Part shown: positions 34,185-42,382 of the stretch, in pieces
Numbering within the stretch: the stretch's first letter is position 1
How the letters are laid out: every line of letters starts with the position of its first letter
Assembly (NCBI GenBank): GCA_963753285.1
Contig: CAVWBT010000001.1
Span: 372,001-436,000 of the forward strand
Direction: 5' to 3'
DNA from: JAHEDH01 sp963753285
GTDB lineage: Bacteria; Actinomycetota; Acidimicrobiia; Spongiisociales; ZC4RG35
DNA: 64,000 nucleotides
Translations under genes and position numbers: made by a program
The notes under the pieces: model-generated
The model's database searches: none
Told to the model about the DNA's origin: nothing
What the model saw: the letters and a program-made list of their open reading frames with translations, nothing else

Positions 34185-34276
34185 GGAGGCGTCCGGACGC
34201 CTGGTGGGTCCCGCAGTCTTCAAAACTGTCGAGAGGCTGAAAGGCCTCTGGCGGGTTCGATTCCCGTCCGCCTCCG
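34185..34276 (+). tRNA. selC: tRNA-Sec (anticodon UCA)
   Basis: The acceptor GGAGGCG pairs with CGCCTCC followed by discriminator G. The anticodon loop is CTTCAAA (UCA) on the stem CAGT/ACTG. A long variable arm (GAGAGGC...GCCTCT) and the T-arm CGGG-TTCGATT-CCCG complete the selenocysteine tRNA shape. CCA is not encoded. No selA, selB, selD or obvious selenoprotein gene lies in the window. Confidence 0.92.
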
Positions 34277-34323
34277 CCGTTTCCCGTCGAGCCCGATCAG
34301 GGGCGCGCGCCGTGACAGCCCGG

Positions 34324-35556
34324 TCAGGCCGCGGGGAGTGCGAGGGTGAAGTGAGCCCCATTCGGTTGTGCATCCTCGTAGACGAGCTCGCCGTCCATGA
34401 GATGCGCCAACCGACGACTGATGCCCAAGCCGAGTCCGTAGCCGGTCGACAGGTCGGCGTTCTCTCCCTGCGCGTAGTCGTCGAAGAGCTGGTCCTTGAG
34501 TGCCGATGGGATTCCGTCTCCGTCGTCGACCACCGACAGGTGCAGCGTGTCACCGCGGAGCTCCGACGTGATCTCGATCCGCGTGCCGCCGTACTTGATG
34601 GCGTTCGTGACGAGGTTGCGGATCACCTGACGGATCCTCGCCCCATCGCCCACGGCGGTGTGGGCGGGATCGATGTCGATCACGACGTCGTTCCCACGCG
34701 CCATGTGAGCGAGTGCCAACATGATCTCGTCGGCGGCTCTCCTGACATTGACGTTCTCGGCGGCCACATGGAGGTTCCCGGACTCGAACCGAAGGATGAT
34801 GAGGATGTCGTCGACCAGCGTGTTCAGGTTCTCGGCCTCACGCTCGATCAGACCGTGGATCTCGGCCCGCTCATCGGCCTCGAGCAACGTCTCGTTTTCC
34901 AGAAGCAACTGGGCGAAGCCTCTGATCGACGTCAGCGGCCCCCGGAGCTCGTGGCTCACCATCGAAGTGAACTGACGCTGCATCGACAAGCGCCGTGCAC
35001 CTTCCTCCACCATCGACGCCTGCAGGACGAATCGATGCTTGATCAACGACGCAGCCAGAGGCATGACGGAGAGAAACGCGACGATTCCAACGATCATGGC
35101 GAAGACCTCGGCGTACCTCAGATTGCTCGCAGCGACGGGAACCAAGGGAACGATGACACCCGAGCCGAGATAGGAGGAGCTGATGGCCACGCCGATCGCT
35201 CCGATCACCACTCTCCGTTGGTACCCCTCGTACAGCAGGATCGCCGAACCCAGATGGGTCGCCCAGAGGAAGCCCATGGAAGCGGGGCCCATCCCGCTCC
35301 TCAAGACGATGAGCGCCATCAGGAGCGCATCCATCGCCAGGATCACGTGATCCCACCCCCACCGACCGGTGAGATGCGACACGGGGACCATGAGCGCCAG
35401 TCCTATGGCGATGGACCACAGCCCCTCGGTCTGAAATCGGAGGACGAGATACGCCGCGACGATCGAACCGAGGCCGTACAGCCAGGGCCTGGTGACCCGC
35501 AGCGGGTCGACGTCTCGGAGTTCGTCCAGAGACTCGATCTGCTCAATCGTTCTCAC
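34324..35556 (-). CDS. Sensor histidine kinase with N-terminal membrane domain
   Basis: A 410-residue two-component sensor. Residues 25-200 contain six or more membrane segments without a recognisable extracellular domain. The H-box is FTSMVSHELRGPLTSIRGFAQLL, the N-box IRNLVTNAIKYGG, the G1 box VVDDGDGIP and the G2 box STGYGLGLGISRRLAHLMDG. No response regulator gene is adjacent, so this is an orphan kinase. It converges on tRNA-Sec. Confidence 0.9.
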   Translation of the reverse strand: MRTIEQIESLDELRDVDPLRVTRPWLYGLGSIVAAYLVLRFQTEGLWSIAIGLALMVPVSHLTGRWGWDHVILAMDALLMALIVLRSGMGPASMGFLWATHLGSAILLYEGYQRRVVIGAIGVAISSSYLGSGVIVPLVPVAASNLRYAEVFAMIVGIVAFLSVMPLAASLIKHRFVLQASMVEEGARRLSMQRQFTSMVSHELRGPLTSIRGFAQLLLENETLLEADERAEIHGLIEREAENLNTLVDDILIILRFESGNLHVAAENVNVRRAADEIMLALAHMARGNDVVIDIDPAHTAVGDGARIRQVIRNLVTNAIKYGGTRIEITSELRGDTLHLSVVDDGDGIPSALKDQLFDDYAQGENADLSTGYGLGLGISRRLAHLMDGELVYEDAQPNGAHFTLALPAA

Positions 35557-35595
35557 ACAGTCGTTGTCGGCAGCAGTGCCGGGCCGAGTAAGGCC

Positions 35596-37860
35596 TCAGT
35601 CGCGACGTTGCGCGTCCGCAACCGCATAAGCGGTCAGGTTCACGACGTCTCCGACCTCGGCGTCGCGCTGGAGCACATGGACCGGCTTCGCCAGACCCGA
35701 GAGAATCGGACCGATGACTTCGGCGTCGCCCAGATGATGCAGCAGCTTGTACGCCGCGTTGGCAGCCGTGAGCGTCGGAAAGACCAGCACGTTGGCCGAC
35801 CTGTCGAGCGTGCCATGCGGGCGCCGCTTGTGCATCAGGTCGGTCACGACGGCCGTGTCGGCCTGCATCTCGCCGTCGGCCGGCACATCGGGATGCATCT
35901 CACGAAAGATCTCGACCGCCTGCCGGACCCGGGCGGGCTCGTCGCCCATCGCCGAGCCGAAGTCGGAGTACGAGAGGAACGCCACCCGGGGCTTGCGGTC
36001 GAACTGGTGCTCGGCGATCTCCACGGCGCCTGCGGCGATCTCGGCCAACTCGCGTGCATCCGGCTCGATGTTGACGGCGCAGTCCGTGAAGAACAACGGC
36101 GTTCCCTTGGTGACGACGACGTATAGCGCCGACGCGATCGTCCGACCCTCCTGGAGCCTGATGATCTGGAGTGCCGGCCTGATGGTCTCCGGATAGAAAG
36201 TGGTGAGTCCGCCGAGGACGGCGTCCGCATCTCCCTGTTCCACCATGAGCGCAGCGAACACATTCGGATCGAACACCTGACGCTCCGCGGTCGCCTCCGA
36301 CATGCCTTTCGACCGTCGGAGCTCCACGAGCCGTTTCGCATACCGGGCGCGCAGACCTGCGTCGGTGACGGGATCGATCACCGTCAGGCCATCGAGGCTG
36401 ATTCCGAGCTCGGTCCCGAGCTCCTTGATCACACCGGTATCACCGAGAAGCACCGGGGAAGCGATGCCTTCGTCGAGCACGCGGCGGGCCGCACGCATGA
36501 TCCGGAGGTCGTCACCATGCGGGTAGACGACGGTCTTGGGGCGAGCCTTCGCCCTCACCGTGACCGACTGGATGAGGCTGTAGCTGGATTGGAACCTGGC
36601 CCGAAGGGCTTCTCGATAGGCATCGAGATCGACGATGGGATCGCGGGCGAGCCCTTCCTCCGTTGCGGCCTGCGCCACGGCCGGCGCCACCGTCCAGAGC
36701 ACCCGGGGGTCGAACGGCTTGGGGATGAGGTAGTCCCGTCCGAACTGGAGACGGTCCAGGTTGTACGCCTTGAGGACGGACTCGGGCACGGGCTGGCGCG
36801 CAAGATCGGCAAGGGCCTTCGCCGCAGCGATCTTCATGCCTTCACTGACGCCTTTCGCCCGCACATCCAGCGCTCCCCGGAAGATGAACGGGAATCCGAG
36901 CACGTTGTTGACCTGATTGGGGAAGTCGCTGCGTCCGGTGGCGACGATGGCGTCCGGCCTCGCGGCCTTCGCGTCGTCGTAGGCGATCTCGGGGTCGGGG
37001 TTCGCGAGCGCGAACACGATCGGGTCGGACGCCATCGACTCGACCATCTCCTTGGAGACGGCATCCGCGACCGACACGCCGACGAATGCGTCCGCACCTT
37101 TGAGTGCGTCGGCCAGCGTCCTCGCCTCGGTGTCCCTGGCGAACTCGAGCTTGATCTCCGACAGGTCTTCTCGTCCCGTGTGGATGACACCGCGAGAATC
37201 GATCATCAACAGATTCTGCGGATCGACGCCGAGCTCCTGGAAGAAGCGGGCAGTGGCGATACCTGCCGCCCCCGCCCCACTGAACACCACCTTGACGTCC
37301 TCGATGCGCTTGCCGATCAGGTCGAGGGCGTTGACGAACGCTGCGCCCCCGATGATGGCCGTGCCGTGCTGGTCGTCGTGGAAGACCGGGATGTCGAGAC
37401 GCTTGCGGAGGGTCGCTTCGATGTGGAAACAGTCCGGAGCCTTGATGTCCTCGAGGTTGATTCCCCCCACGGTCGGTTCGAGGAGTTCGCAGAAGCGGAT
37501 GACGTCCTCGGGATCGGAGGACCCCACTTCGAGGTCGTACACGTCGATGTCCGAGAAGCGTTTGAAGAGGACCGCCTTGCCCTCCATGACGGGCTTCGAT
37601 GCGAGTGCGCCGATGTTGCCGAGCCCGAGTACTGCGGTGCCGTTCGACACGACAGCGACCAGGTTTCCGCGGTTGGTGTACTTGAAGGCGTCGAGCGGGT
37701 CGGCGGCGATCGCAAGGCATGGCTCGGCGACCCCCGGCGAGTACGCCAGGCTCAAGTCGGCCTGGGTGGCGGTCGGCTTGGTCGGGCGGATCTCGAGTTT
37801 GCCCGGCCGGCCCCGCCGGTGGTAGTCCAGGGCTTCGCTGAAGGATGAAGTGTCTGACAT
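35596..37860 (-). CDS. maeB: NADP-dependent malic enzyme with phosphotransacetylase-like domain (MaeB type)
   Basis: A 754-residue two-domain enzyme converting malate to pyruvate and CO2 with NADP. Residues 1-430 are the malic enzyme: SLAYSPGVAEPCLAIA, GKAVLFKRFSDIDVYDLEV, IPVFHDDQHGTAIIGGAAFV and VVFSGAGAAGIATARFF. Residues 435-750 are related to phosphate acetyltransferase (VYPHGDDLRIMRAARRVLDEG, GLTTFYPETIRPALQII); in MaeB this domain is usually non-catalytic and mediates acetyl-CoA control. Length matches E. coli MaeB. Confidence 0.95.
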   Translation of the reverse strand: MSDTSSFSEALDYHRRGRPGKLEIRPTKPTATQADLSLAYSPGVAEPCLAIAADPLDAFKYTNRGNLVAVVSNGTAVLGLGNIGALASKPVMEGKAVLFKRFSDIDVYDLEVGSSDPEDVIRFCELLEPTVGGINLEDIKAPDCFHIEATLRKRLDIPVFHDDQHGTAIIGGAAFVNALDLIGKRIEDVKVVFSGAGAAGIATARFFQELGVDPQNLLMIDSRGVIHTGREDLSEIKLEFARDTEARTLADALKGADAFVGVSVADAVSKEMVESMASDPIVFALANPDPEIAYDDAKAARPDAIVATGRSDFPNQVNNVLGFPFIFRGALDVRAKGVSEGMKIAAAKALADLARQPVPESVLKAYNLDRLQFGRDYLIPKPFDPRVLWTVAPAVAQAATEEGLARDPIVDLDAYREALRARFQSSYSLIQSVTVRAKARPKTVVYPHGDDLRIMRAARRVLDEGIASPVLLGDTGVIKELGTELGISLDGLTVIDPVTDAGLRARYAKRLVELRRSKGMSEATAERQVFDPNVFAALMVEQGDADAVLGGLTTFYPETIRPALQIIRLQEGRTIASALYVVVTKGTPLFFTDCAVNIEPDARELAEIAAGAVEIAEHQFDRKPRVAFLSYSDFGSAMGDEPARVRQAVEIFREMHPDVPADGEMQADTAVVTDLMHKRRPHGTLDRSANVLVFPTLTAANAAYKLLHHLGDAEVIGPILSGLAKPVHVLQRDAEVGDVVNLTAYAVADAQRRD

Positions 37861-37934
37861 CTCGTACCTCGTTGGCGTGACGCTGACCCTACCCTCGGGG
37901 CCGGTCGCCGCGGTGCAGAAGGGCTCGTCACGAC

Positions 37935-38039
37935 GTGGATATCACAAGGTTTCTCAAGCTCGCCTCGTGGGTGGCGGTGATCGGCTTCATCCTCACCGTT
38001 TTCGTGCTCGGCAGTGCGGCCATCATCGCCCTGTTCTGA
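37935..38039 (+). CDS. Possible 34-aa single-span membrane protein
   Basis: A short frame from GTG 37935 to TGA 38037-38039 codes for VDITRFLKLASWVAVIG and a continuous hydrophobic stretch to the C-terminal ALF. A GAAGGG lies 12-17 bases upstream, which is farther than ideal. The frame is fully consistent with one membrane helix and ends just before the next gene, but there is no homology evidence. Confidence 0.4.
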   Translation: MDITRFLKLASWVAVIGFILTVFVLGSAAIIALF

Positions 38040-38069
38040 TCGATCCGATGTTGGGCAAATCGGAGACAC

Positions 38070-38384
38070 GTGGCACACTCAACGGCGATGGCGGATCGCA
38101 GCGAGGAGAACGGTTTCCGGGTGATGACTGGCTGGCGCGTCGGCTTCACGCCCGACGAGGCGACGACCAAGTCCGGCCTGCTTGTGCCTGCAGGAGCCAA
38201 AGAGGGCAACGACGCCCTGGTCCTGGTCGACGTGAAATCGGGCCAGCGGTTCTGGGCAGTCCCATCCGGCGCGTGGCGATTCATCTGGCCTCCGACCGGC
38301 AAGCCCGTGACGGCCGTTCGTGAATCTCAGATCATCGCCGAGGAGGAACTCACCCACGTCGGCGACGAAGGCCAGTACCTCTAG
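38070..38384 (+). CDS. Hypothetical protein, weakly GroES-like
   Basis: A protein of 104 residues from GTG 38070 (GGAGA just upstream; ATG 38088 is an alternative). The segments GWRVGFTPDEATTKSGLLVPAGAKE and VRESQIIAEEE recall the co-chaperonin GroES/Cpn10 pattern (a GLxxP-x-AKE roof loop and a late ES-x-IxA strand), but the mobile-loop motif is not obvious and a Trp-rich middle (QRFWAVPSGAWRFIWPP) is foreign to GroES. The protein is taken as unknown with a possible Cpn10-like fold. It ends directly at heptamer array 6. Confidence 0.6.
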   Translation: MAHSTAMADRSEENGFRVMTGWRVGFTPDEATTKSGLLVPAGAKEGNDALVLVDVKSGQRFWAVPSGAWRFIWPPTGKPVTAVRESQIIAEEELTHVGDEGQYL

Positions 38385-38447
38385 GTTTCGGGTTTCGGGT
38401 TTCAAGTTCCCAGTCTCGAGTTCCAAGGTTCGAGTTTCACGCCGCAC
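38385..38447 (+). repeat. Heptamer array 6 (GTTTCGG/GTTTCAA-type variant)
   Basis: Units run in a strict 7-bp register: GTTTCGG twice, GTTTCAA, GTTCCCA, GTCTCGA, GTTCCAA, GGTTCGA, GTTTCAC, GCCGCAC. The first four positions are most conserved, so this is a diverged subtype of the GTNNCAC arrays. It begins on the base after the stop codon of the upstream gene. Confidence 0.85.
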
Positions 38448-38773
38448 GTTGTCGGGAGGAGTTCTTGTGCCGGAGCGCCGAGACGAAACCAGGGTCACCC
38501 AAGCCTCCAGACCTGGAGCGGAGGAACAAGAACGACGGCACCGGCACCCAAGCCCTCAGCCCGACACCGCAACCCGCGGCGGCAAACCCGACCGTGACCG
38601 CGCCCTGAGCTTCTCGTTGCTGGGGAGCACCTCGACCGCACTCCACCTCCACACCGCCAGGCGCCAGAGCCTGCGACAAGAAGGCAATCACCACCAACCA
38701 ACACGCAGCCGGCGGCCCACGCCGAGATAATCCGAGCGACACAGCGCCACCGCACCGTTAACTTGAACCCCAT
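38448..38773 (+). repeat. Gap with degraded relative of the interspersed element (copy D)
   Basis: TTCTTGTGCCGG at 38462-38473 can pair imperfectly with CCGGCACCCAAG at 38541-38552, giving a module of about 90 bp like those of copies A and B; a second AAGAAC lies at 38528-38533. The remainder up to the HflX start is C- and A-rich, contains no supported ORF and shows no further alignable part. Assignment to the element family is weak. Confidence 0.35.
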
Positions 38774-40084
38774 ATGACCTATGACCACCAAGGACGGCGG
38801 GGCAGGCGACTCACAGCAACGGTGACCGATCTCGACGTCGAGGTCCAGAAGGCGTTTCTGATCGGCGTGCTCCTCCCAGACTCCACACTCGAAGCAGAGG
38901 AGCGTTCGCTCGACGAGCTCGAGCTGCTCACCGACACAGCCGGATCCGATCCCGTCGGTCGGGAGCTGGTTCGCCGCGACGCCCCCGATGCCGCATACTT
39001 CATCGGATCGGGCAAGGCCAAGGAACTCCGCGGCGTGACGAACGCGCTCGACATCGACGTGGTCGTCTTCGACAACGAGCTCTCACCAGCCCAGCAGCGC
39101 AACCTCCAACAGATCTTCGAGTGCGACGTCGTCGATCGCGAAGCACTGATCCTGGACATCTTCGCCCAGCACGCCACCTCGCGTGAAGGCGCGCTTCAGG
39201 TCGAACTGGCGCTCCTCCGCTATCGACTGCCGCGATTGCGGGGCATGGGAAAGCAACTTTCACAGCAGGGTGCAGGCATCGGAACCAGAGGCCCTGGTGA
39301 GACGAAACTGGAGACCGACCGCCGCCGCATCGAGAGCAAGATCGCAAAACTGGTTCGCGAGCTGAAGGCCCTGACCTCGACACGGACGACCCAGCGCAAG
39401 GCGCGCCGACGCGCAGCGATGCCGCAGGTCGCGCTGGTCGGATACACGAATGCCGGAAAATCGACGCTTCTCAACCGGGTGACCGAAGCCGACGTCCTCG
39501 TCGAGGACCGGCTGTTCTCGACCCTCGACTCGACCGTGCGCCGGGCCGACCTGCCCGAAGGGCAGACGGTGCTTCTCTCCGACACCGTCGGGTTCGTCCG
39601 GAGGCTGCCGCACCAGCTGGTCGAGGCGTTCCGATCCACCCTCGACGACGTCAAGGGAGCCGATCTGCTGCTCCACCTGGTCGACGCCTCCGACGCCGAT
39701 CCGGAGGGTCAGATCGCCGCGGTTCACGAGGTCATCGAGGAAGTGGGCGCCGAGAACGTGCCGGAGCTGATTGCGTTCAACAAGATCGATCGGGCGGACC
39801 CGATCGAGCTCGGGCGACTGAAGCGCCTCTATCCCGACTCGCCCATGATCTCCGCGCTCACCGGTCAGGGCGTCGAGGATCTCCTCACGATCATCGGCGA
39901 GCGTCTCCAGGCCGAAACCGTCCTGCTGCGTCTCTCGATCCCCTACGACCGTGGCGACGTGCTCGCAGCGGTGCACCGACTCGGCGAGGTCTTGGTCGAG
40001 AAGCACGAAGACACTGCGACGGTCGTGGAGGCGAGAATCCCGACGATCGACGAGAGCCGGTTCTCCGACTTCGTGACGGCATGA
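38774..40084 (+). CDS. hflX: GTPase HflX
   Basis: A 436-residue ribosome-associated GTPase that splits stalled or heat-damaged 70S ribosomes. The N-terminal HflX domain has AYFIGSGKAKELRG and VVFDNELSPAQQRNLQ, the linker GIGTRGPGETKLETDRRRI is a family hallmark, and the G domain has G1 GYTNAGKSTLLNRVT, G3 DTVGFVRRLPHQLVEAF and G4 FNKIDRAD. The start ATG at 38774 is close to the usual N-terminus. A strong bidirectional terminator follows at once. Confidence 0.95.
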   Translation: MTYDHQGRRGRRLTATVTDLDVEVQKAFLIGVLLPDSTLEAEERSLDELELLTDTAGSDPVGRELVRRDAPDAAYFIGSGKAKELRGVTNALDIDVVVFDNELSPAQQRNLQQIFECDVVDREALILDIFAQHATSREGALQVELALLRYRLPRLRGMGKQLSQQGAGIGTRGPGETKLETDRRRIESKIAKLVRELKALTSTRTTQRKARRRAAMPQVALVGYTNAGKSTLLNRVTEADVLVEDRLFSTLDSTVRRADLPEGQTVLLSDTVGFVRRLPHQLVEAFRSTLDDVKGADLLLHLVDASDADPEGQIAAVHEVIEEVGAENVPELIAFNKIDRADPIELGRLKRLYPDSPMISALTGQGVEDLLTIIGERLQAETVLLRLSIPYDRGDVLAAVHRLGEVLVEKHEDTATVVEARIPTIDESRFSDFVTA

Positions 40085-40112
40085 GGGGCGGGATCGAGAT
40101 CCCGCCCCTCAT
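40081..40112. terminator. Bidirectional terminator between hflX and the convergent gene
   Basis: A near-perfect palindrome of 32 bases (GAGGGGCGGGATC paired with GATCCCGCCCCTC, extended by flanking A-T pairs) includes the hflX stop codon. It is G/C rich and separates two convergent genes, so it can serve both. Confidence 0.85.
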
Positions 40113-40128
40113 GTCCACTGAACGCTGA

Positions 40129-40872
40129 TCAGGCGGCGTCCGACTCGACGATCTCGGCGAGCAGATCGGCTGCCTGACGGAGCGTGTCCCGAGCGGTGCG
40201 GTAGGCCTCACGACCGTCGAACATGTCGTCCCGGGCTTCTTCCATGATCGCTCGCGCCGGGTCGGGGACATCCTCCGGCTCCAGAGGAAGCACGGTCTCC
40301 GCCACCGGATCGACGAGTCCGAGCCCTTCGCTCGTTGCGCTACGTGCCTCGTCGATGAGCGTCTCGACCTCGCTCACGTCGTAGCCGGCATCTCCCGCCC
40401 GTGCTGCAGCGTCGGCCAGTCTCTGGGCGACGGTGTCGAGCCGGTCGGCCACTGAGACGCCGAAGTCGGAGGCGAGCACCAGCCAGGTCTGGGGGGTTCG
40501 CAGGGCGAAGATGCGGTGTTCGTACACCATCTCGTCGACGATCGCGCCGAGTTCCTCAACCGTCTTCGCAGACTGAGCTCTTGCGACCAGAGCGGTGAGC
40601 TGGCCCTGCGAGGCCGAGAGGTCGCCGGTCAGATGGGCTGCGTTCTCGGGCTCGACCGTATCGCTGGCGTTGATCTCGAACTGGAGACGATCGATACGGT
40701 CGAGGCGTCGGTCCAGCGCGTTGAGCACCCGCTCCCGGAACTGCTCGATTCCGTGCTCGATGCGCTCCTGGGCCGTAGGTGTCTCCGTTTCGGTCTGCGC
40801 CGCCGCCGGCAGGGCCGCGGCGAGCATCAGCACGGCGACCAGGCTCGCAATGACTCTCGTGGTTCTCTTCAT
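40129..40872 (-). CDS. Secreted alpha-helical protein, unknown function
   Basis: A 247-residue protein with a Sec signal peptide (MKRTTRVIASLVAVLMLAAA, cleavage near AAAQ). The mature part is almost entirely helical and acidic (RIEHGIEQFRERVLNALDRRLDRID, SASQGQLTALVARAQSAK), with no Cys. It resembles other actinobacterial exported helical proteins but no named family was recognised. GAAGGAGAA precedes ATG 40872. The broken lipoprotein gene just upstream overlaps it by 4 bases, so the two are an operon. Confidence 0.75.
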   Translation of the reverse strand: MKRTTRVIASLVAVLMLAAALPAAAQTETETPTAQERIEHGIEQFRERVLNALDRRLDRIDRLQFEINASDTVEPENAAHLTGDLSASQGQLTALVARAQSAKTVEELGAIVDEMVYEHRIFALRTPQTWLVLASDFGVSVADRLDTVAQRLADAAARAGDAGYDVSEVETLIDEARSATSEGLGLVDPVAETVLPLEPEDVPDPARAIMEEARDDMFDGREAYRTARDTLRQAADLLAEIVESDAA

Positions 40873-41255
40873 GGCGTTTCTCCTTCGTCCAGGTCGACCG
40901 AACCGATCTGGCTGTCGAGATCCCCGAGCAGTGCGTCGAGGGCGTCGAGGGCGTCTCGAACCTCTTCGAGCGCTATCGGTTCGGCCGGATTCGTCGTGGT
41001 CGAAGCCGGCCCGTCTGCGACGAGCCTCGTCGACGTGGTCGACGAGTCCGGCTCGACGTCCTCCACCACCGTCGGAACCGGTTGCGGCGCCATCGTCGTG
41101 GCTCGGCTGCGGGTCGCGGGTCGTCGGCGTCCCGACCGAGGTCGTCGCCGTTTCCGCCACCGTCGGAACCGACCGGCTCTCGGGCCGAGCGACGCCACCG
41201 CACGCGCCAACCACCACTGCGGCGGCGAGCACGAACGCCAATCCCTTCGATGTCA
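40869..41255 (-). pseudogene. Lipoprotein gene with a frameshift
   Basis: The frame from ATG 41255 codes for a signal peptide with lipobox VVVGACGG and a Thr/Pro-rich stretch (TVAETATTSVGTPTTRD). Around 41090-41110 the sensible sequence moves to the next frame (VPTVVEDVEPDSSTTSTRLV, then EEVRDALDALDALLGDLDSQIG) and ends at 40869. Joined length is about 129 residues. The C-terminal part is helical and may pair with the secreted helical protein encoded next. AAAGGA precedes the start. Confidence 0.6.
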
Positions 41256-41349
41256 TCCACGGTCCTTTCTTCAACCGTGAACACCATCGCTCGCCGTCAT
41301 CAGAGAGGGATGTGGGAGATGTAAGAAGAGTGTTCGGGGTTCGACGGGA

Positions 41350-42090
41350 TCAGCGACGGGTTGCGGCCATGGCGGCGCCGATGATTCCTGCCTCGTTCTC
41401 GAACTGGGCGGGAACGATCTCGACGTCGACCCCCAGGAGAGGGCCGATTCGGTCCCAGCGACGGGACACGCCTCCGCCGAACACGAAGAGGTCGGGGGTG
41501 AACAGCCGGTCGAGATGATTGAGGTAGGCACCGGCACGCGCCGCCCACTCCTCCCAGGTCAGGCCTTCTTCCTTCTTGACCTTCGCGGCAGCCCAGTCCT
41601 CGACTGGCGCATGTCCCTGGAGCTCGAGATGACCCAGCTCGGTGTTCGGAACGAGGGTTCCATCGACGAACAGGCCTGAACCGATGCCTGTGCCGAATGT
41701 GACCATGATCACGACCCCTGCTCGATCCTTGGCGGCGCCGAACTCGACTTCGGCGATCCCCGCTGCATCTGCATCGTTCAGCATGATGAAGTCCGTACCC
41801 GGCGAATGCCGCTCGAAGACCTCCTCGGCGTTGGTCCCGATCCACGACTCGTCCACGTTCGCCGCACTGAGGGCGACGCCGTGACGGACGATGGCGGGGA
41901 AGGTGCACCCGACGGGGCCGCGGTATTCGAAATGCTCGATCATCTCGACGATGACATCGGCAACGGCGTCGGGAGTCGCTGGCTGCGGTGTGGCGATCTT
42001 GTACCGCTCGGCTTCGAGATTGCCGGTGAAGGGGTCGACCAGATTGCCCTTGATTCCTGATCCGCCGATGTCGATGCCGAGAACTGCCAT
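41350..42090 (-). CDS. ppgK: Polyphosphate glucokinase
   Basis: A 246-residue ROK-fold kinase that phosphorylates glucose with polyphosphate (and usually ATP). LGIDIGGSGIKGNLVDPFTG is the characteristic PpgK start, MLNDADAAGIAEVEFGA holds the catalytic Asp, and VMVTFGTGIGSGLFVDG and TELGHLELQG follow. It lacks the zinc Cys cluster of other ROK sugar kinases, as expected. The ATG at 42090 gives the usual N-terminus; the upstream open frame is not needed. Confidence 0.92.
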   Translation of the reverse strand: MAVLGIDIGGSGIKGNLVDPFTGNLEAERYKIATPQPATPDAVADVIVEMIEHFEYRGPVGCTFPAIVRHGVALSAANVDESWIGTNAEEVFERHSPGTDFIMLNDADAAGIAEVEFGAAKDRAGVVIMVTFGTGIGSGLFVDGTLVPNTELGHLELQGHAPVEDWAAAKVKKEEGLTWEEWAARAGAYLNHLDRLFTPDLFVFGGGVSRRWDRIGPLLGVDVEIVPAQFENEAGIIGAAMAATRR

Positions 42091-42308
42091 GAGGCGAGGA
42101 TAGAACGTGCGGCGGACGGAGCCGACCGCCGATCGACGTTCAGCCTGCGTGGCATCCATGAATGGAGAAAGCCTCACCACGGGCCAGCAACACTCCCGGC
42201 CCGCCTATTCGAGGCACAACGGCCACTTCGTGGCCCGGAAGTCCGATACCGAAAGCGCCGCAGGGGATCGGTCGCTCTCCGGCGTCCGGGCCCAGCCCGA
42301 GCATGGAC

Positions 42309-42366
42309 TTGAGCAAACGTACATCGTATGTAAGACTGTTCTCTCGCTGACTTACAGCGTACGTCC
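42309..42366 (+). promoter_or_regulatory. Promoter with inverted-repeat operator upstream of the DUF6326 gene
   Basis: TTGAGC (42309) and TAAGAC (42331) are spaced 16 bp, as in a sigma-70 promoter. Overlapping it, ACGTACATCGTATGTAAG is repeated in inverted form as CTTACAGCGTACGT 20 bp further on. Such A/T-containing dyads stand out in this GC-rich DNA and are typical of TetR-like operators. No regulator gene is adjacent. Confidence 0.45.
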
Positions 42367-42382
42367 ATTCAGGAGGAATCAC

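Noticed and set aside
34165..36126. A 653-residue plus-strand ORF across tRNA-Sec, the histidine kinase and malic enzyme
   Set aside because: It overlaps a tRNA and two strongly conserved genes on the other strand and has no recognisable domain.
36517..37848. A 443-residue ORF opposite the malic enzyme
   Set aside because: Antisense shadow of conserved codons; composition is not protein-like.
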